DNA of 28,595 bases from Cyclostephanos tholiformis (Eukaryota > Bacillariophyta > Thalassiosirophyceae > Thalassiosirales > Thalassiosiraceae). The notes beneath the pieces are model-generated. The model had not been told where the DNA came from. It searched no databases and saw only the letters and a list, made by a program, of their open reading frames with translations. Below, one piece after another: positions 18,541 to 28,526 of this stretch. The DNA lies in assembly GCA_036939975.1 (NCBI GenBank), contig JALLPB010000195.1, positions 1-28,595 of the forward strand, read 5' to 3'. The position numbers and the translations under genes were made by a program. How positions within the stretch are numbered: position 1 is the stretch's first letter; every line of letters begins with the position of its first letter.

Positions 18541-18926
18541 GAATTGAATACATTTAGATCACAGGGAAAACACTCTGAAAGTCGTTTTCGTGGATTTTCT
18601 GTGCGACAGAAGAGGACAAAAAACGTGATTCTTTCTTTGCTTTATTTACATCAAAATCAGGAGACGACGATTGACAATCTTCCCCTCGCAGTTCTTTGGC
18701 GACAGGTATAGATAGTTGGAGTCACAACTCACTCCTCGTCCAATAATTTTTTTCATCGATGGCATAAAATGGCTTTTTTCTCAATGTCCACATTCATGCT
18801 CACTCCAGCTTTGTCAAGTAGATTAAAATGACCACTCTATTCCCCTGTCTAAGAAAAAAAATGTGAGAAGTGTGTATCACATATTTTTTTGAGGTGGGAG
18901 CGAAGCGCTGAAAAAGCAGAGCCCCT
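18541..18926. other. Intergenic region between convergent genes
   Basis: No gene is seen. The region lies between the 3' ends of the TPX2-like gene and the DUF3419 gene and is AT-rich, as expected for 3' UTRs. No clear polyadenylation signal can be assigned. Confidence 0.5.
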
Positions 18927-20120
18927 CTAAAAATTCACATTGCCCCTTCTTCTCCCATCAGTGATAACTCTACCATTCTGAGGAAATTTTGCTGAGGATA
19001 CAGAGCCGCGGTGCCGATAGAATGGTGGGTTGTAATCGAAGCTGTCTAGCGCCTCGCCCTCGAGTTGCACACCGCCTGCTTCCCTTAGTAGCCCAACCGC
19101 ATTACCCATAGCACGGCGCAAGCAGATCTCACCAGTGGGCTTGAGAAGCTTAGCAGCAATTGACTTGAGGTCAATGATGGCAGCCCGCCATGGCACCATG
19201 TCGTAGATATTGGAGAGGGAGACGAAGTCGAATTTTCCTGCGACCACTTCGTCAGGCATGGAATCCACTTTCCCAATGTGGGTTGTGAGACAGCCCATTT
19301 TTGCCCTGAGGGCATCCCTGCCTCTTTCAGTGAGCCAAGGAGGTATGGTCGTCGGTGTACCACCGTTGACGAGGATGTCGATGTAAAAGTCATGCTCTGG
19401 TAGCAGGCCACTTGCCATGTCAGAGAAGATCTTGCCTAATCCAAGCATGAGCGTCTTACCGAATCCCCCCTTGCCTCCTTCGTCAAAGACCATCAGGATG
19501 AAACCCTGAGATTTCTCAGGCAAGGCCTTAAACCACGGCGTTGTTTTGAAGAATGTCTTGATTTCCGCCAGCATTGTAGTTCCGTCGTCCTCATGGATGA
19601 GGATTTTTATCACCTTCTCCTTTTCTGCCAAGCTCATGCCGTGCCACTTTGTGATTTCTATACCGTAGTTAACAACGAACCACTTACGAATGATAACATT
19701 GAAGGGATTGTCATTGGCGCCACGAAGAATGCCATTCTCAATCTCCATGGCGCCAGCGGTCTCAAAGAATATAACTGATGATTCGGGCAGGAAAGGTTTG
19801 ATCATCTCGTTGAAAAGAACCCTACCGCCCTCGCCACGGGTCAAAAATCCAAGTGCCTCATCGACAGACAGATCCGACATCGCCACAGCTAATTTCAAAT
19901 GAAGGAGATGAATCTGCAAGGGACTCGTATCATAGGAGAGCACAGCCTTCACAGATGGATGACTTAGCACCACCAAAGTCGTGTCCGCACCGCCGGTAAC
20001 CATACACACGCGCAACGAGTTTGTGGGCGCCTCAAAGCGGTTGAGACATGCTGTCTCGACTCGATAGTCTTCATTGTTACATACAAGCATGAACTTGACG
20101 AACTTGACCTTGGCCACCAT
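18927..20120 (-). CDS. BtaA-like (DUF3419) S-adenosylmethionine-dependent 3-amino-3-carboxypropyl transferase
   Basis: The 397-residue protein resembles the DUF3419/BtaA family, which moves the aminocarboxypropyl group of SAM to diacylglycerol in betaine-lipid synthesis. Motifs in order are NNEDYRVE (15-22; compare the conserved W/N-E-D-P-x-V-E segment), a Rossmann SAM site RVCMVTGGADT (37-47), the acidic strand end SYDTSPLQIHLLHLKLA with D64, and FDFVSLSNIYDMVPW in the C-terminal half, typical of the family. Diatoms make betaine lipids (DGTA, DGCC), so the role is plausible, but the substrate cannot be read from sequence. I chose ATG 20120 (CACCATGG context). A separate out-of-frame open stretch starts at ATG 20268 (MCHPPDEFATGESG) and could be an upstream ORF or a misassembled first exon. 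The left end of a hAT-like element lies 160 bp upstream of the chosen start. Confidence 0.75.
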   Translation of the reverse strand: MVAKVKFVKFMLVCNNEDYRVETACLNRFEAPTNSLRVCMVTGGADTTLVVLSHPSVKAVLSYDTSPLQIHLLHLKLAVAMSDLSVDEALGFLTRGEGGRVLFNEMIKPFLPESSVIFFETAGAMEIENGILRGANDNPFNVIIRKWFVVNYGIEITKWHGMSLAEKEKVIKILIHEDDGTTMLAEIKTFFKTTPWFKALPEKSQGFILMVFDEGGKGGFGKTLMLGLGKIFSDMASGLLPEHDFYIDILVNGGTPTTIPPWLTERGRDALRAKMGCLTTHIGKVDSMPDEVVAGKFDFVSLSNIYDMVPWRAAIIDLKSIAAKLLKPTGEICLRRAMGNAVGLLREAGGVQLEGEALDSFDYNPPFYRHRGSVSSAKFPQNGRVITDGRRRGNVNF

Positions 20121-20279
20121 GGTGATGCAGTGAGTGTTGGGGCTTAGCACTACTTGAATTTAGTTCTTTCGCGAATTCTTTTTGTACACTGGAGTTGAGG
20201 GAATAGGTATCGTACAAGCCAATGACACCACTCTCTCCTGTAGCAAATTCATCAGGGGGATGACACATACCGTAAAAAC

Positions 20280-20294
20280 TAGAGTTGCTTACCG
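20280..20294 (+). repeat. Left terminal inverted repeat of the hAT-like element
   Basis: TAGAGTTGCTTACCG pairs perfectly with the right end. It is followed by repeated CGGT-containing units to about 20390. Confidence 0.8.
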
Positions 20295-20568
20295 ATTCGG
20301 TATTTTCGGTCGGTATTCGGTCAGTATTTCTTGGTAATTACCGTACCGATACTGAGGGAAAACTCGGTCGGTACTTTCGGTACAGTAGATACGAAAAAGT
20401 ACGTAATTTACAGTAAGTTGTACATGACACCGCGATATTTTTAAGAGCAGAACAATTCAAGATGATATTATTCTTTCCGCCGACCATAACGATCAATCCT
20501 CAACAAGACCCCCCCCCCCAAAAGATGTTGGGCATGGTAATAGGTACATTTCCATTCACCCTTATTTT

Positions 20569-21019
20569 TTTAAGGCTGCTTTTCTTGATCCTCGCACACA
20601 TCATTTTCTAAGGAATATAATGGAAGCAGATAATTTTCATGAGGTATGTTGATGATTGTTTTTGCTGCACTTAAGTATCTCATCGTGGAGGCTCACAAAG
20701 TTATTGATGTTGTTCTTACCTCATTGTCATCCACATGCAGCTAAAAACTGACATTCTACAAGAAGCTATAGGCATTGTTTCTGCAGTCACATCATCTGAT
20801 GAACCCATCAACCTAGAAACGACTTCTGATCCTCCCCATTCTACCAACAACCCCACTAACATGCTTGAGATCTTGTTGAATGGCATTGGTGGTGACAACA
20901 CAACTCCTAATGATCAAGACAACACTGCAACTGCAAACATTGTGTGTGAAAATGAAATGTATCAACTTCTCCTTGGAAATGACTTCAAGATGAAGATGCA
21001 AAACAACNGGAGTGGATGA
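20569..21019 (+). pseudogene. hAT transposase C-terminal-region fragment with a surviving intron
   Basis: Translation from 20569 gives FFKAAFLDPRTHHFLRNIM, matching the conserved A-x-x-L-D-P-R-x-K/H-x-L region of hAT transposases. A phase-0 intron with GTATGT (20644) and TGCAG (20740) joins it to LKTDILQEAIGIVSAV and a Thr/Asn-rich stretch, ending at a TGA near 21019 after the ambiguous base. The catalytic N-terminal part, zinc-finger BED domain and hATC dimerisation end are absent. No start codon is identifiable. Confidence 0.55.
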
Positions 21020-21196
21020 GGAGGACGTGTAGTGAAGAGTAGGGTAATGTTTTAAGGGTAATATATGTTTTTACTTGGTGGAACCATAAAGGAAGAAATT
21101 TTGCCTACACACCTAGAATACTGACCGAAAAATACCGATACCGAGCATATGAGATACCGCAAAATACTGAAACCGAAAAAATGACTGGAACCACCG

Positions 21197-21211
21197 CGGT
21201 AAGCAACTCTA
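21197..21211 (+). repeat. Right terminal inverted repeat of the hAT-like element
   Basis: CGGTAAGCAACTCTA is the exact reverse complement of the left end. Confidence 0.8.
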
Positions 21212-21501
21212 TACATTAGGCAGTTGCAATCAAAGGCGCAACGAGTTTTTCCTCCCAAAAAGGAAAAGCCCTGAAAATCCCCTCAGATTCCCCACAGCCA
21301 AAAAATAATGACCAAGATTTACCTAAGTTAAAGAGACCACTCGAATTGACTGCTGGGTGAATTGTGGGGTATTTTTAACGAGATAGGCCAGGTGTGGGGA
21401 CATGGCGACGCGTGTTTAGAATGACGGAATAAGATCAGAGACATAGGATAGTATTGGACTCTCAACGAACGAATTATTCCTATCGTATCTACTGAACATC
21501 C

Positions 21502-22786
21502 ATGTACAAAATATTATGTATCGTGATGTGTGTATATTCTCCTCTCTGCAGCAGGCTGCTTCGACGGCATATGATAATCACGACGACGGGTACAATTCTA
21601 CTATTTCTAAGCACACGGCTTGGCCGACAAATTAAAGTGGTTCACCCAAATCCAGAATGGAAATGGAATATCACCTCTTCAAAACCTCTAGACATGACGA
21701 CGAATTCGGCAATGGCAACAATAATCATACACATGTCAGGGGAAATGGGAAATCATATAAGCCACCTCGCGCATGCATACCCCATTGCTTGGTGGGCCGA
21801 AAGAAAGTACGGCATTAAAACAAGAATGATAATCCTTGATCAAGTCATTAGAGGGAAGGTATCGCCGAAATCGGGATCTTCCAAAAGGATATTCACGAAG
21901 TGCTTTCCACATCTGGAACCCCTCTACAACGGCGCTCGTGCGAATTCTCCAGAATATAGAATTAGAATGGATCAGCAGCATAGTTGGGATATGGCCAATG
22001 ATACACTTCTTCAGCGCATAAACAATGGTATTCACACTGAGAGGGATGTCGATGTTACGCTTGAGCATCTCCAAGTCCTGACGTTGAGCGATGCGATACC
22101 AGATATAGACGAAAATGCAACTATTTCACTTCCTTTACTGGAGTCGATTCCCATGGACAATAATCGCTTTGTTGATTGGTTTTATCATGATTTACGATGG
22201 TTGCTTAGATTCAATGATACAGCGTGCTGTAAGGCGCTACCCGACGCTGACGAAACAGTCCTGGTAGGTGTACACCCATTTCAATTGAATTTGTTAACTT
22301 CTCCAGCTTCTAATTTGGATTCAGCACTACAGAAATTTTGGCACCGAGATGCCAAAGCAAGGAGTTCGGCTTGGTTTTGAGGAGTTAAGTCCGCGTAAGA
22401 TTTCCGATGAGCTTTTAGTCAATTTGACAGCAGGAGACAAAGTAGCGATAACTTCTCGCTTCGTTAATAAGGCCGTTGAGGATATCGTTGATATATTAAG
22501 GGCCCGAGGCATTATAGTTCGGATTGTAAATGGTCAGTCCCCCGAAGAGGATTTCTGTTTCTTGAAGAAGGCCGAGAAGGAACTTGTTGGTATTGCGAAA
22601 TCGTCATATGTGAGATGGGCCGGTATTTTAGGAAATGCGGCCCTCGTGAGAATGTACGGTGTGGATTCGCCGGCAACAAGGAGAATATCCCAAAATATCA
22701 CAATGCCCTACACCAATCCCATCCTATCCAGGATTCATTTCGAAAGATACAACTCAGAAGAGATGGACGAAATCGGCATGCTCTGA
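21502..22786 (+). CDS. Type II membrane glycosyltransferase-like protein (GT11 fucosyltransferase-like motifs)
   Basis: Exons 21502-22263 and 22325-22786 give 407 residues. The 61-nt intron has donor GTAGGT and acceptor TTCAG, phase 0. Without splicing the frame ends early and a false second ORF appears. With splicing the junction reads DADETVL/HYRNFGTEMP, restoring an H-x-R motif like the HxR of fucosyltransferases. A short N-terminus with a hydrophobic segment (24-41, MIITTTGTILLFLSTRLG) looks like a Golgi signal anchor. GEMGNHISHLAHA (80-92) resembles the first GT11 motif (G-x-G-N-Q-x-F-Q). GFEELSP follows the junction. DFCFLKKAEKELVG (330-343) and SSYVRWAGILGN (around W352) resemble the last GT11 motif. 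I infer a Golgi glycosyltransferase of a diatom-expanded family; donor and acceptor are unknown. The start may be M24. Confidence 0.72.
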
Positions 22787-23522
22787 GCAGATACTCTTCA
22801 GATTATAAGAAATGCACGTGGACATAATGCAATAATCGGTTCGCACTCAACAGGATGAAACTCACTAGTAACATGATCGTGTGCAGTGAATTTTTGCACT
22901 GATAGCTGGCTCATCAGCTGAAAAGCATACGGTCCCCTCTCTAATCCGGTGATATTGAACCTTGTCAATGGTGATTTCGACGGATTTTTTTTTATTCCTT
23001 TCTCCCCGCACCAACTATCCCAGTTGACTTCTTGTTTGATCCGCTTTTCCCCAGCTCCTTAATTTTTCATAATTTTACGGACATATCGACGAGTATCTCG
23101 AGGAACTCGCGTCTGTAACACATGTGCCTAACAAAGGACTCATATGTTACGATGGTTATTAGGTATTTGGGGTGCGAATTCGCTGTCTGATAACCTAATT
23201 TATGGAAATTTTTTCTGTATCACAACTCGAGAGCCTACTTCTTAGAGCAAGTATTTCGGGATTGAGATCATAGCGTTCAATGCTCGCTGGATGAAGTAGA
23301 GCGAGTCACTTAATGCACATCTTACATATCCTGAGATAGGTATGATCAATGGACGCGACATGGCAAGGGGGGAGGGAGTGGACATAAAGGGTTAAAAATG
23401 AGCTTTTATAATCATTAATCTCTCTCTCTCTTTAAGAGTAAGATCAAGGTCATCTGACCACCACCACGCCGAAGTGAGGATGGCTCTCTCTTTTTATTAA
23501 ATCTGGCGAAGTATCATCGGTC
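22787..23522. other. Intergenic region
   Basis: I see no gene. It holds the 3' UTRs of the glycosyltransferase-like gene and eS27, a T-rich run near 22985 and a short CT microsatellite at about 23418-23433. No open frame here has convincing composition. Confidence 0.45.
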
Positions 23523-23771
23523 CTAATCGACCTTCTTTCTGAAACTGCACCCCTCGGTGAGTCTAGCCCGACCACCCGTGGGTTGGCAGAGCATGACATT
23601 GCAGTTGCCGCAAAGCACGACGCTCTGGGCGTGACTGAATACGGTCGTGATCTGGAAGCATCCGGGGCACTTGATGTCCATGAAGAAGCTATTCGGGCTC
23701 TGTACTAGGCGCTTGAGCTTGTGAGTTCGGGCCTCTAGTTCGGCGGATGGGTGCAGGAGGTCGACGGGCAT
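23523..23771 (-). CDS. RPS27: 40S ribosomal protein S27 (eS27)
   Basis: This 82-residue protein is a small-subunit ribosomal protein. It matches the family along its full length: [23 protein letters not shown], the zinc finger C35-x2-C38...C54-x2-C57 ([24 protein letters not shown]), [18 protein letters not shown] and a short basic end. The usual length is 82-84. The start MPVDLL is slightly shorter than MPLAVDLL of animals and plants. The ATG follows TTTTACAAG, which could be the acceptor of a 5' UTR intron. This is the most certain host gene in the window. Confidence 0.98.
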   Translation of the reverse strand: MPVDLLHPSAELEARTHKLKRLVQSPNSFFMDIKCPGCFQITTVFSHAQSVVLCGNCNVMLCQPTGGRARLTEGCSFRKKVD

Positions 23772-24893
23772 CTTGTAAAATAGGATGTACGGTGTGGGGT
23801 TGAAAATCTAAAGTATAAATTTGGACGAGGGGGTGCAGTGGAAGGGTGAAGTATGTGTGAGACGTGCACGAAGAAAACAACGAGAAGGAAGGGAGGGGGG
23901 GGGGGGACATAGAAAAAACGCGGGCGGTGTATGGATGCCAACGGCCCGTCGAAGAGGGACAATGAACGGCCGAACAGGGGAAGAAAAACGGACGTAGCAG
24001 CAAAAGGAAGAAATCCCAAACAACGCCCTCCCCCCCTCCACACCCATCTCCCCCACGGACTTCCACGCATCCCACATGTGAATCCGACGCCATGCGCCTC
24101 GCGTCCTCTCGAAAGAGTACGGATGAATACGGGAGGATCTTCATCGGGCGGGATGGAATGTAAACATCAACATCAGCACCCCCCCCTCCCCCCCCCTCGA
24201 AATGTCATCGTGAGATCGTCCACACGTCGACTACGTCGATTTGGGGCCCGCGGGTGCGCCTACGAGGACGGCGACGCGGCATTCCAACCCCCCCCCCCCG
24301 GTTGGTCTCTAGGGACGTTATTCGAAGGGACGAAATGATGATCCACCATGTATATGTCGGGACCCACGGACCGGATCATCCGAAAAAATGATGGGGTGGG
24401 CTGCGGAGGGGGGGGGGGGGGAGGGGAAGGGGTGTTTCCTCGTCCACCGCCAATCGAAAACCGATTTCATCGTTGGATGATTCTTCCTGAATATCGCATC
24501 ATATTACACGCACCTTCCGACGACGAGAGAGTGTAAGCTTTTCGGTCCTCTAGAGATGGAGCGATGGCTGCGAGTGATGAGATCAGGGGAGACAGATCGA
24601 GGTGATGATCATTGTGTTGTGTGTGAAGACCAAACAACATGAAGGCCGTTCACGCACGAGGGAATCGTATTAGAAATCGAATGGTCGGGGAGGGGTTGTT
24701 AGTAAGGGGTAAGATCGCATCCTATAATAATCGGGAGTCCGGGAGACGATGGCACACCGTCGTTTTCCCGCCGATCCGCCCCATCGGGCGAAAAAAAAAA
24801 AAGGGGGGGGTGCGGGGCATCGGACGAAAAACAAGATAAATCAATGAACATCGAATACCTAGGGGAATTTGGTATTTCACACACTATTATTTT
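23772..24893. other. Intergenic region with many poly-G/poly-C runs; shared upstream region of eS27 and the NCBP3-like gene
   Basis: This region lies between two divergent genes and should contain both promoters and 5' UTRs. It is rich in G or C runs of 7-14 bases (for example near 23896-23908, 24180-24200, 24289-24299, 24408-24421 and 24802-24810). An unproven small frame on the plus strand is listed separately. No TATA box or RNA gene is evident. Confidence 0.45.
23931..24338 (+). CDS. Possible small hypothetical protein (135 aa)
   Basis: This is an open frame in the upstream region of eS27. Most of it is Pro/Arg/His-rich low complexity. The C-terminal part (RGCAYEDGDAAF then PGWSLGTLFEGTK) looks more protein-like. 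It contains C-runs where frames stay open by chance, and it matches no family I recognise. It is more likely non-coding than not. Confidence 0.18.
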   Translation: MDANGPSKRDNERPNRGRKTDVAAKGRNPKQRPPPLHTHLPHGLPRIPHVNPTPCASRPLERVRMNTGGSSSGGMECKHQHQHPPLPPPRNVIVRSSTRRLRRFGARGCAYEDGDAAFQPPPPGWSLGTLFEGTK

Positions 24894-27379
24894 ATGCTGA
24901 GAGCAGAGGGAAGAGGTTCCCCTTCAAAGGCAAGAGCGATGGCTTCCTCCTCCTACGCCTCCTCGCGCGTACGTGAAGTCGAGCACAAGTCGACCTCGGC
25001 ATGCGACGTCGAATCCGCCTCAATCTCGATCTCCGATGACTGCGGAGTTTGGAAGCTCGTCGCCCCCGGCGGCGAAACCGCATCCGACGGAGAAGTGAAT
25101 GCCACGAACAACGTCGACGACGACAACGACGATTACTGGTCCAAGATGGCCGACGAGGCAGTCGCCGGTGTCGATACAGATATCGCGATATCGGTGGAGG
25201 GGAAAACGAACAGGGTCGTCGAGAAGACCATCGTGGAATGTCGCGCCATCGCCTCGGGGACTACGATACGCGTCGCGCCCATGGAGAGATCGCACGGCGG
25301 ATGGAGTCCGATTCACTTCCACGAGAAGCTTCGACTACCGGAGGGGACCAAGGTGGGGGGGGGGATGATCGTATTGCTCGAATCGAGGTCGAGCGAGTGC
25401 CTGGCCGTTGCTTTGTCCCCCCATCACGATTACGAGCTGGGCAAGACCTACGTCGTCCACTTCGGCGCCGATGGCAACACGCGCGCGGTACTCAGGCGAC
25501 ACGTAAATTACGTCGAGTGCGTCGAATCGTCCTTCCCGTGTCGCGTGTGCTCCGAGGATGCTTGGGTGCCATATTGGATAATTTTGAGGGGGGGTAGGCT
25601 GAGCGCGGGCATCGGCAGGGTGCCTGGTAAAAAGTGCATCGGCACCCTCGACGATTCCATGTACGACGCGTTACGGAGCGGGGTGGACGCCGTCAGGTAC
25701 GTCGGGATAGGGAATTCGGCATTAAGGAGGAACGCGCGCGATTTGCGGGCGAGGAACGTCGTCGTCATGGGCATGCCTCCGCACCGATTCGGAATAGATG
25801 GCGTGCCCGTCGAGGACGCGGGGGGATTCGTCAACGTCCTCGACGTGTTGTCGTCGTCGTCGTCGTCGGGGGGGGGGCGTGGAGGGTACGTCGACGTCGG
25901 TGACGATGGCGCCGCCGCAACGCCCACCGACGCGGAGCTTCTCGCCGAGTACGAGAGGGAGCGAGAGAAGGCGCGATCGCGCGCCGTGAAGTTCGGGATC
26001 GAATACAAGGAACCGGCCCCTGACGCGTTTCTTAGGTGGAGCGAGGCCCGCAGGTTACGCGCGAATCCCGAGCGCGGCTTCATCACAGGCATCGACACCT
26101 TCAGCGCCGAGGAAGTCGCGAAGGCCGATGCCAGGAGGAGGCGATTCGCCACCAAGCAGACGGGGGAAGGGGGGCGCAAGAGGAAGGGCGGCGGCGGCGG
26201 AGTCGTCGAGGGGGACGACGAGAACGACGATGATTCGAAGGATGAAAATGAATACATCGACGACGACGACGACGACGACGAGGCCATGGACGATGACAAG
26301 GATGACGTGGCCGAGTGGGAGAAGACGAAGATGGATCCCCTCCCTGTCGAGCAGGCGTGGGATAATTGGAAGCTCGTCAGGCGATTCCGAGTCGATCCGC
26401 CGTCGTCCGTCAGCGGCGACCCGACGAATTCCGTCGATGGCGCCGGGGAGGGAGAAAGGAGAGAGTTCGCATCGATCAGAGAAAGGACTGTCGCGATCGT
26501 GCCGACAAAGATACATGTCTTCTCGATCGATTGGGCCCCCTTTAAGCAGATACGCACCGACGATCTGATGTCCTACTTCCGCGATTACGGCCCTTCGTAC
26601 GTAGAGTGGCTCGGCGAGCTTAGTTGCAACATCCTCTTCGAAGACAGACACTCCGCCGCCAGGGCATTCCGAGCGCTGTCGCGGGAGCTGCCGTCGCCAC
26701 CGCCGCCGTCGGTGGAGTCCGTGGCCGCGATGGACGATCCCATCCTCTGCGACGACGGGGGGGACGTGATGAGGGACGATCGAGATTTGACGACCAGCGA
26801 CGACGGGGTGATGAATGCGATCGATGCTGCCGCCGACGATGATGGAGAGAGAGGATCTGGAAAGCAGCAGCGGGAGGAGAACGAGGATCCCACACCCGAT
26901 TTTGGATCGATGGGATGGCGTTTTTGCAAATGGACCGTGCGGAAGGTAGGTGAAAATATCCCAGTCTGATTACGTTTGATTTCACGTTCACTCACAGCGC
27001 GTTGCCATCAATCGATCTTTCTTTCCAGGTGAATAATGATCGGTACGGACGCCGTGGCACACAAGCGAGGGTTCTCATGAGGTTGGCGACGTCTGTCGAC
27101 GTCCTTGACGATCGTCCGACGGAGTGGCCCAAGCCGCCGCAGGGTTTCACGACGAAACGCGTTCTTATGCCCTGGCACGATTTCAGCAGCAGGAGACGGA
27201 AGAAGCGCAGAAAGGGGGGCAACGATGGTGGAGGTAGGAGGGGTGGGGGTCAACGCGAAGCCGAACGTGCAAATGTAGAACTACGTTTATTAAAAGGCCT
27301 TCGATCAAGACGGTCTGGTTTTTCGGTTGAGGAGCTCGAGGCGGAGCGTAATGCCAAAAATGCTGCTATACTCACCTAA
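24894..27379 (+). CDS. NCBP3 (nuclear cap-binding subunit 3) homologue with an extra N-terminal FAMeT-like domain
   Basis: Exons 24894-26945 and 27029-27379 give 800 residues. The 83-nt intron has GTAGGT and CTTTCCAG, phase 0. Family marks are RGFITGIDTFSAEEVAKAD (394-412), matching GSFITGIDVTSKEAIEK of animal NCBP3, and an RRM-like domain from about 539 (KIHVFSIDWAPF) with YVEWLGELSCNILFED, matching the IEWLDDTSCNVVW signature. After the junction come VNNDRYGRRGTQARVLMRLA and a Lys/Arg tail. NCBP3 binds capped RNA with NCBP1 in mRNA export. Ahead of this, residues about 105-295 form a separate beta-rich domain: GKTYVVHFGADGNTRAVLRR, WVPYWIILRGGRLSAGIG and VRYVGIGNS. This resembles the farnesoic-acid O-methyltransferase-like (Methyltransf_FA, PF12248) fold, whose members are not proven enzymes. 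Acidic Asp runs lie near 450-475. M16 (ATG 24939) has the better start context. Confidence 0.8.
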
Positions 27380-27442
27380 CGAAACGTCATAATGGGTAAT
27401 GTCAACTTAATTATTAGATGCTTCGTTAGTATCTAGCAACAG

Positions 27443-28526
27443 TTATTCAACGCAAACACAGTTGCTCTCCTCGAGATCCTTCATCGCAATCCCAAGAGCG
27501 TTCATCAACAGGTGAGGATTGGCATCAATGAATTCGTTCACCTGTGCCAAAACTGCACGGACCTGTTTTTTAATGTTCTCCTTTAGATTGATCTGGACTA
27601 CATCGGTAATCTGATGTCTGAATCCCTTTAACAATGCATTCCAAAGCCAGTCGGCACCTGTCTCTCGAAATCCGAGCTTGAGTTTCTCCAATCTGATCTC
27701 AAACGTAGAAAGTTGCAGGATAGGGCGTCGCGTTTTAAGTCCATTTAGCATCAAAGTCTTTTTCTTGATCTCCACCTTAAGAGTGATGGATACATTTTTC
27801 ACAGTGATGCTGCCTCGTCCTTCGAAGACGGGATCGAATAATTTTGGCTGAGCCTTTTCTACTCGGAAGCCAAAATCCTCAAGCCGAAGGGTTAGGTTTT
27901 TGATGTCAAGGAATAAAATCGTTGGGTCCGATTTGGGATCGAATTGCTCGTGCGTTGATTGCTGAGAATGTAAAACATCGTTTTCCTCGCGCTCTTTTTG
28001 TAGTTGGATTTGACATGTTACTTCTTCAATAGTCGATTCCAATAGCTCAAAGTCGGATATCGCTGCCGATTGCCACAAGTCTGTTTTGGGGCGATAAATG
28101 ACGTCGTGGGCAAAAATTGTGACACAGACTTGCCTATATCAACACTTACTTACCTATTTGAGTTTTGAGTCGATCAGACAGGGGGAAGCTTGCAAGTTGA
28201 TGCGGCACACTACTATATTGACGCGACTTTTTCAAGCCACCCGTCCCGGCGACCCAAGCTCCATGCGACTGGGCTGATAAGATGAGCTCTCTAACTTCGT
28301 CAAGAACGGACTCTTCGTCGTCGTCATCAGAGATATCGGAACAAGAACCGAGGGAAGTATTCTCACTTCGTGGCGATCCAATGTAGTTGGATTTGCCACT
28401 CAAGCCACCTAAGGGTAGGAAAAGATTGTCGCCGCCAAAAACAGACAAGAGTAAATTTTCACGCAGAACGCTAAGATCAGACAAACGTAGGTCACCGCCA
28501 TTTTTACTCCGGCAAGTGAGAACCCA
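27443..28526 (-). CDS. Lipid-binding TULIP/HAM1-like protein, C-terminal part (5' end outside window)
   Basis: Two exons are visible, 28526-28154 and 28080-27443, joined by a 73-nt intron (GTAAGT...AAACAG, phase 1). The join gives LKTQI-D-LWQSAAISDFELL. The upstream exon seems to start after an AG at 28527 (CCCCAAAAG), so the gene continues beyond the right edge. Exon one is Ser/Asp-rich with NLFLPLGGLSG and VRELILSAQSHGAW. Exon two has alternating beta-strand patterns typical of LBP/BPI-type (TULIP) or HAM1-like lipid-binding folds: LRLEDFGFRVEK, GRGSITVKNVSITLKVEI, LSTFEIRLEKLKLGF. A final helical segment follows (INLKENIKKQVRAVLAQVNE). Such proteins bind or move lipids at membranes. Fold recognition is moderate and the substrate is unknown. 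The 3' end converges on the NCBP3-like gene, with 63 bp between stops. Confidence 0.6.

Larger units (their letters stand above)
20280..21211 (+). mobile_element. Decayed hAT-like DNA transposon (about 930 bp) with terminal inverted repeats
   Basis: The ends are a perfect 15-bp inverted repeat, TAGAGTTGCTTACCG at 20280-20294 and its complement at 21197-21211. Both subterminal regions are crowded with short CGGTA/TCGGT or ACCGA units, the arrangement transposase binds in hAT elements. Inside is a fragment of hAT-like transposase. No matching 8-bp target duplication is visible (GTAAAAAC versus TACATTAG). The assembly has one ambiguous base at 21008. It is too short to be autonomous. Confidence 0.7.

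Noticed and set aside
22349..22786. Separate second gene starting at MPKQGVRLGF
   Set aside because: It is exon 2 of the glycosyltransferase-like gene; GTAGGT...TTCAG removes the intervening 61 nt in frame.
25508..26557. 349-codon minus-strand frame opposite the NCBP3-like gene
   Set aside because: Ser/Pro low-complexity antisense of acidic and Arg codons; the plus strand carries the NCBP3 motifs.
27002..27379. Separate small basic gene after the NCBP3-like frame
   Set aside because: The canonical donor at 26946 and acceptor at 27028 join it in phase to the preceding exon; its ATG at 27002 lies inside the intron.
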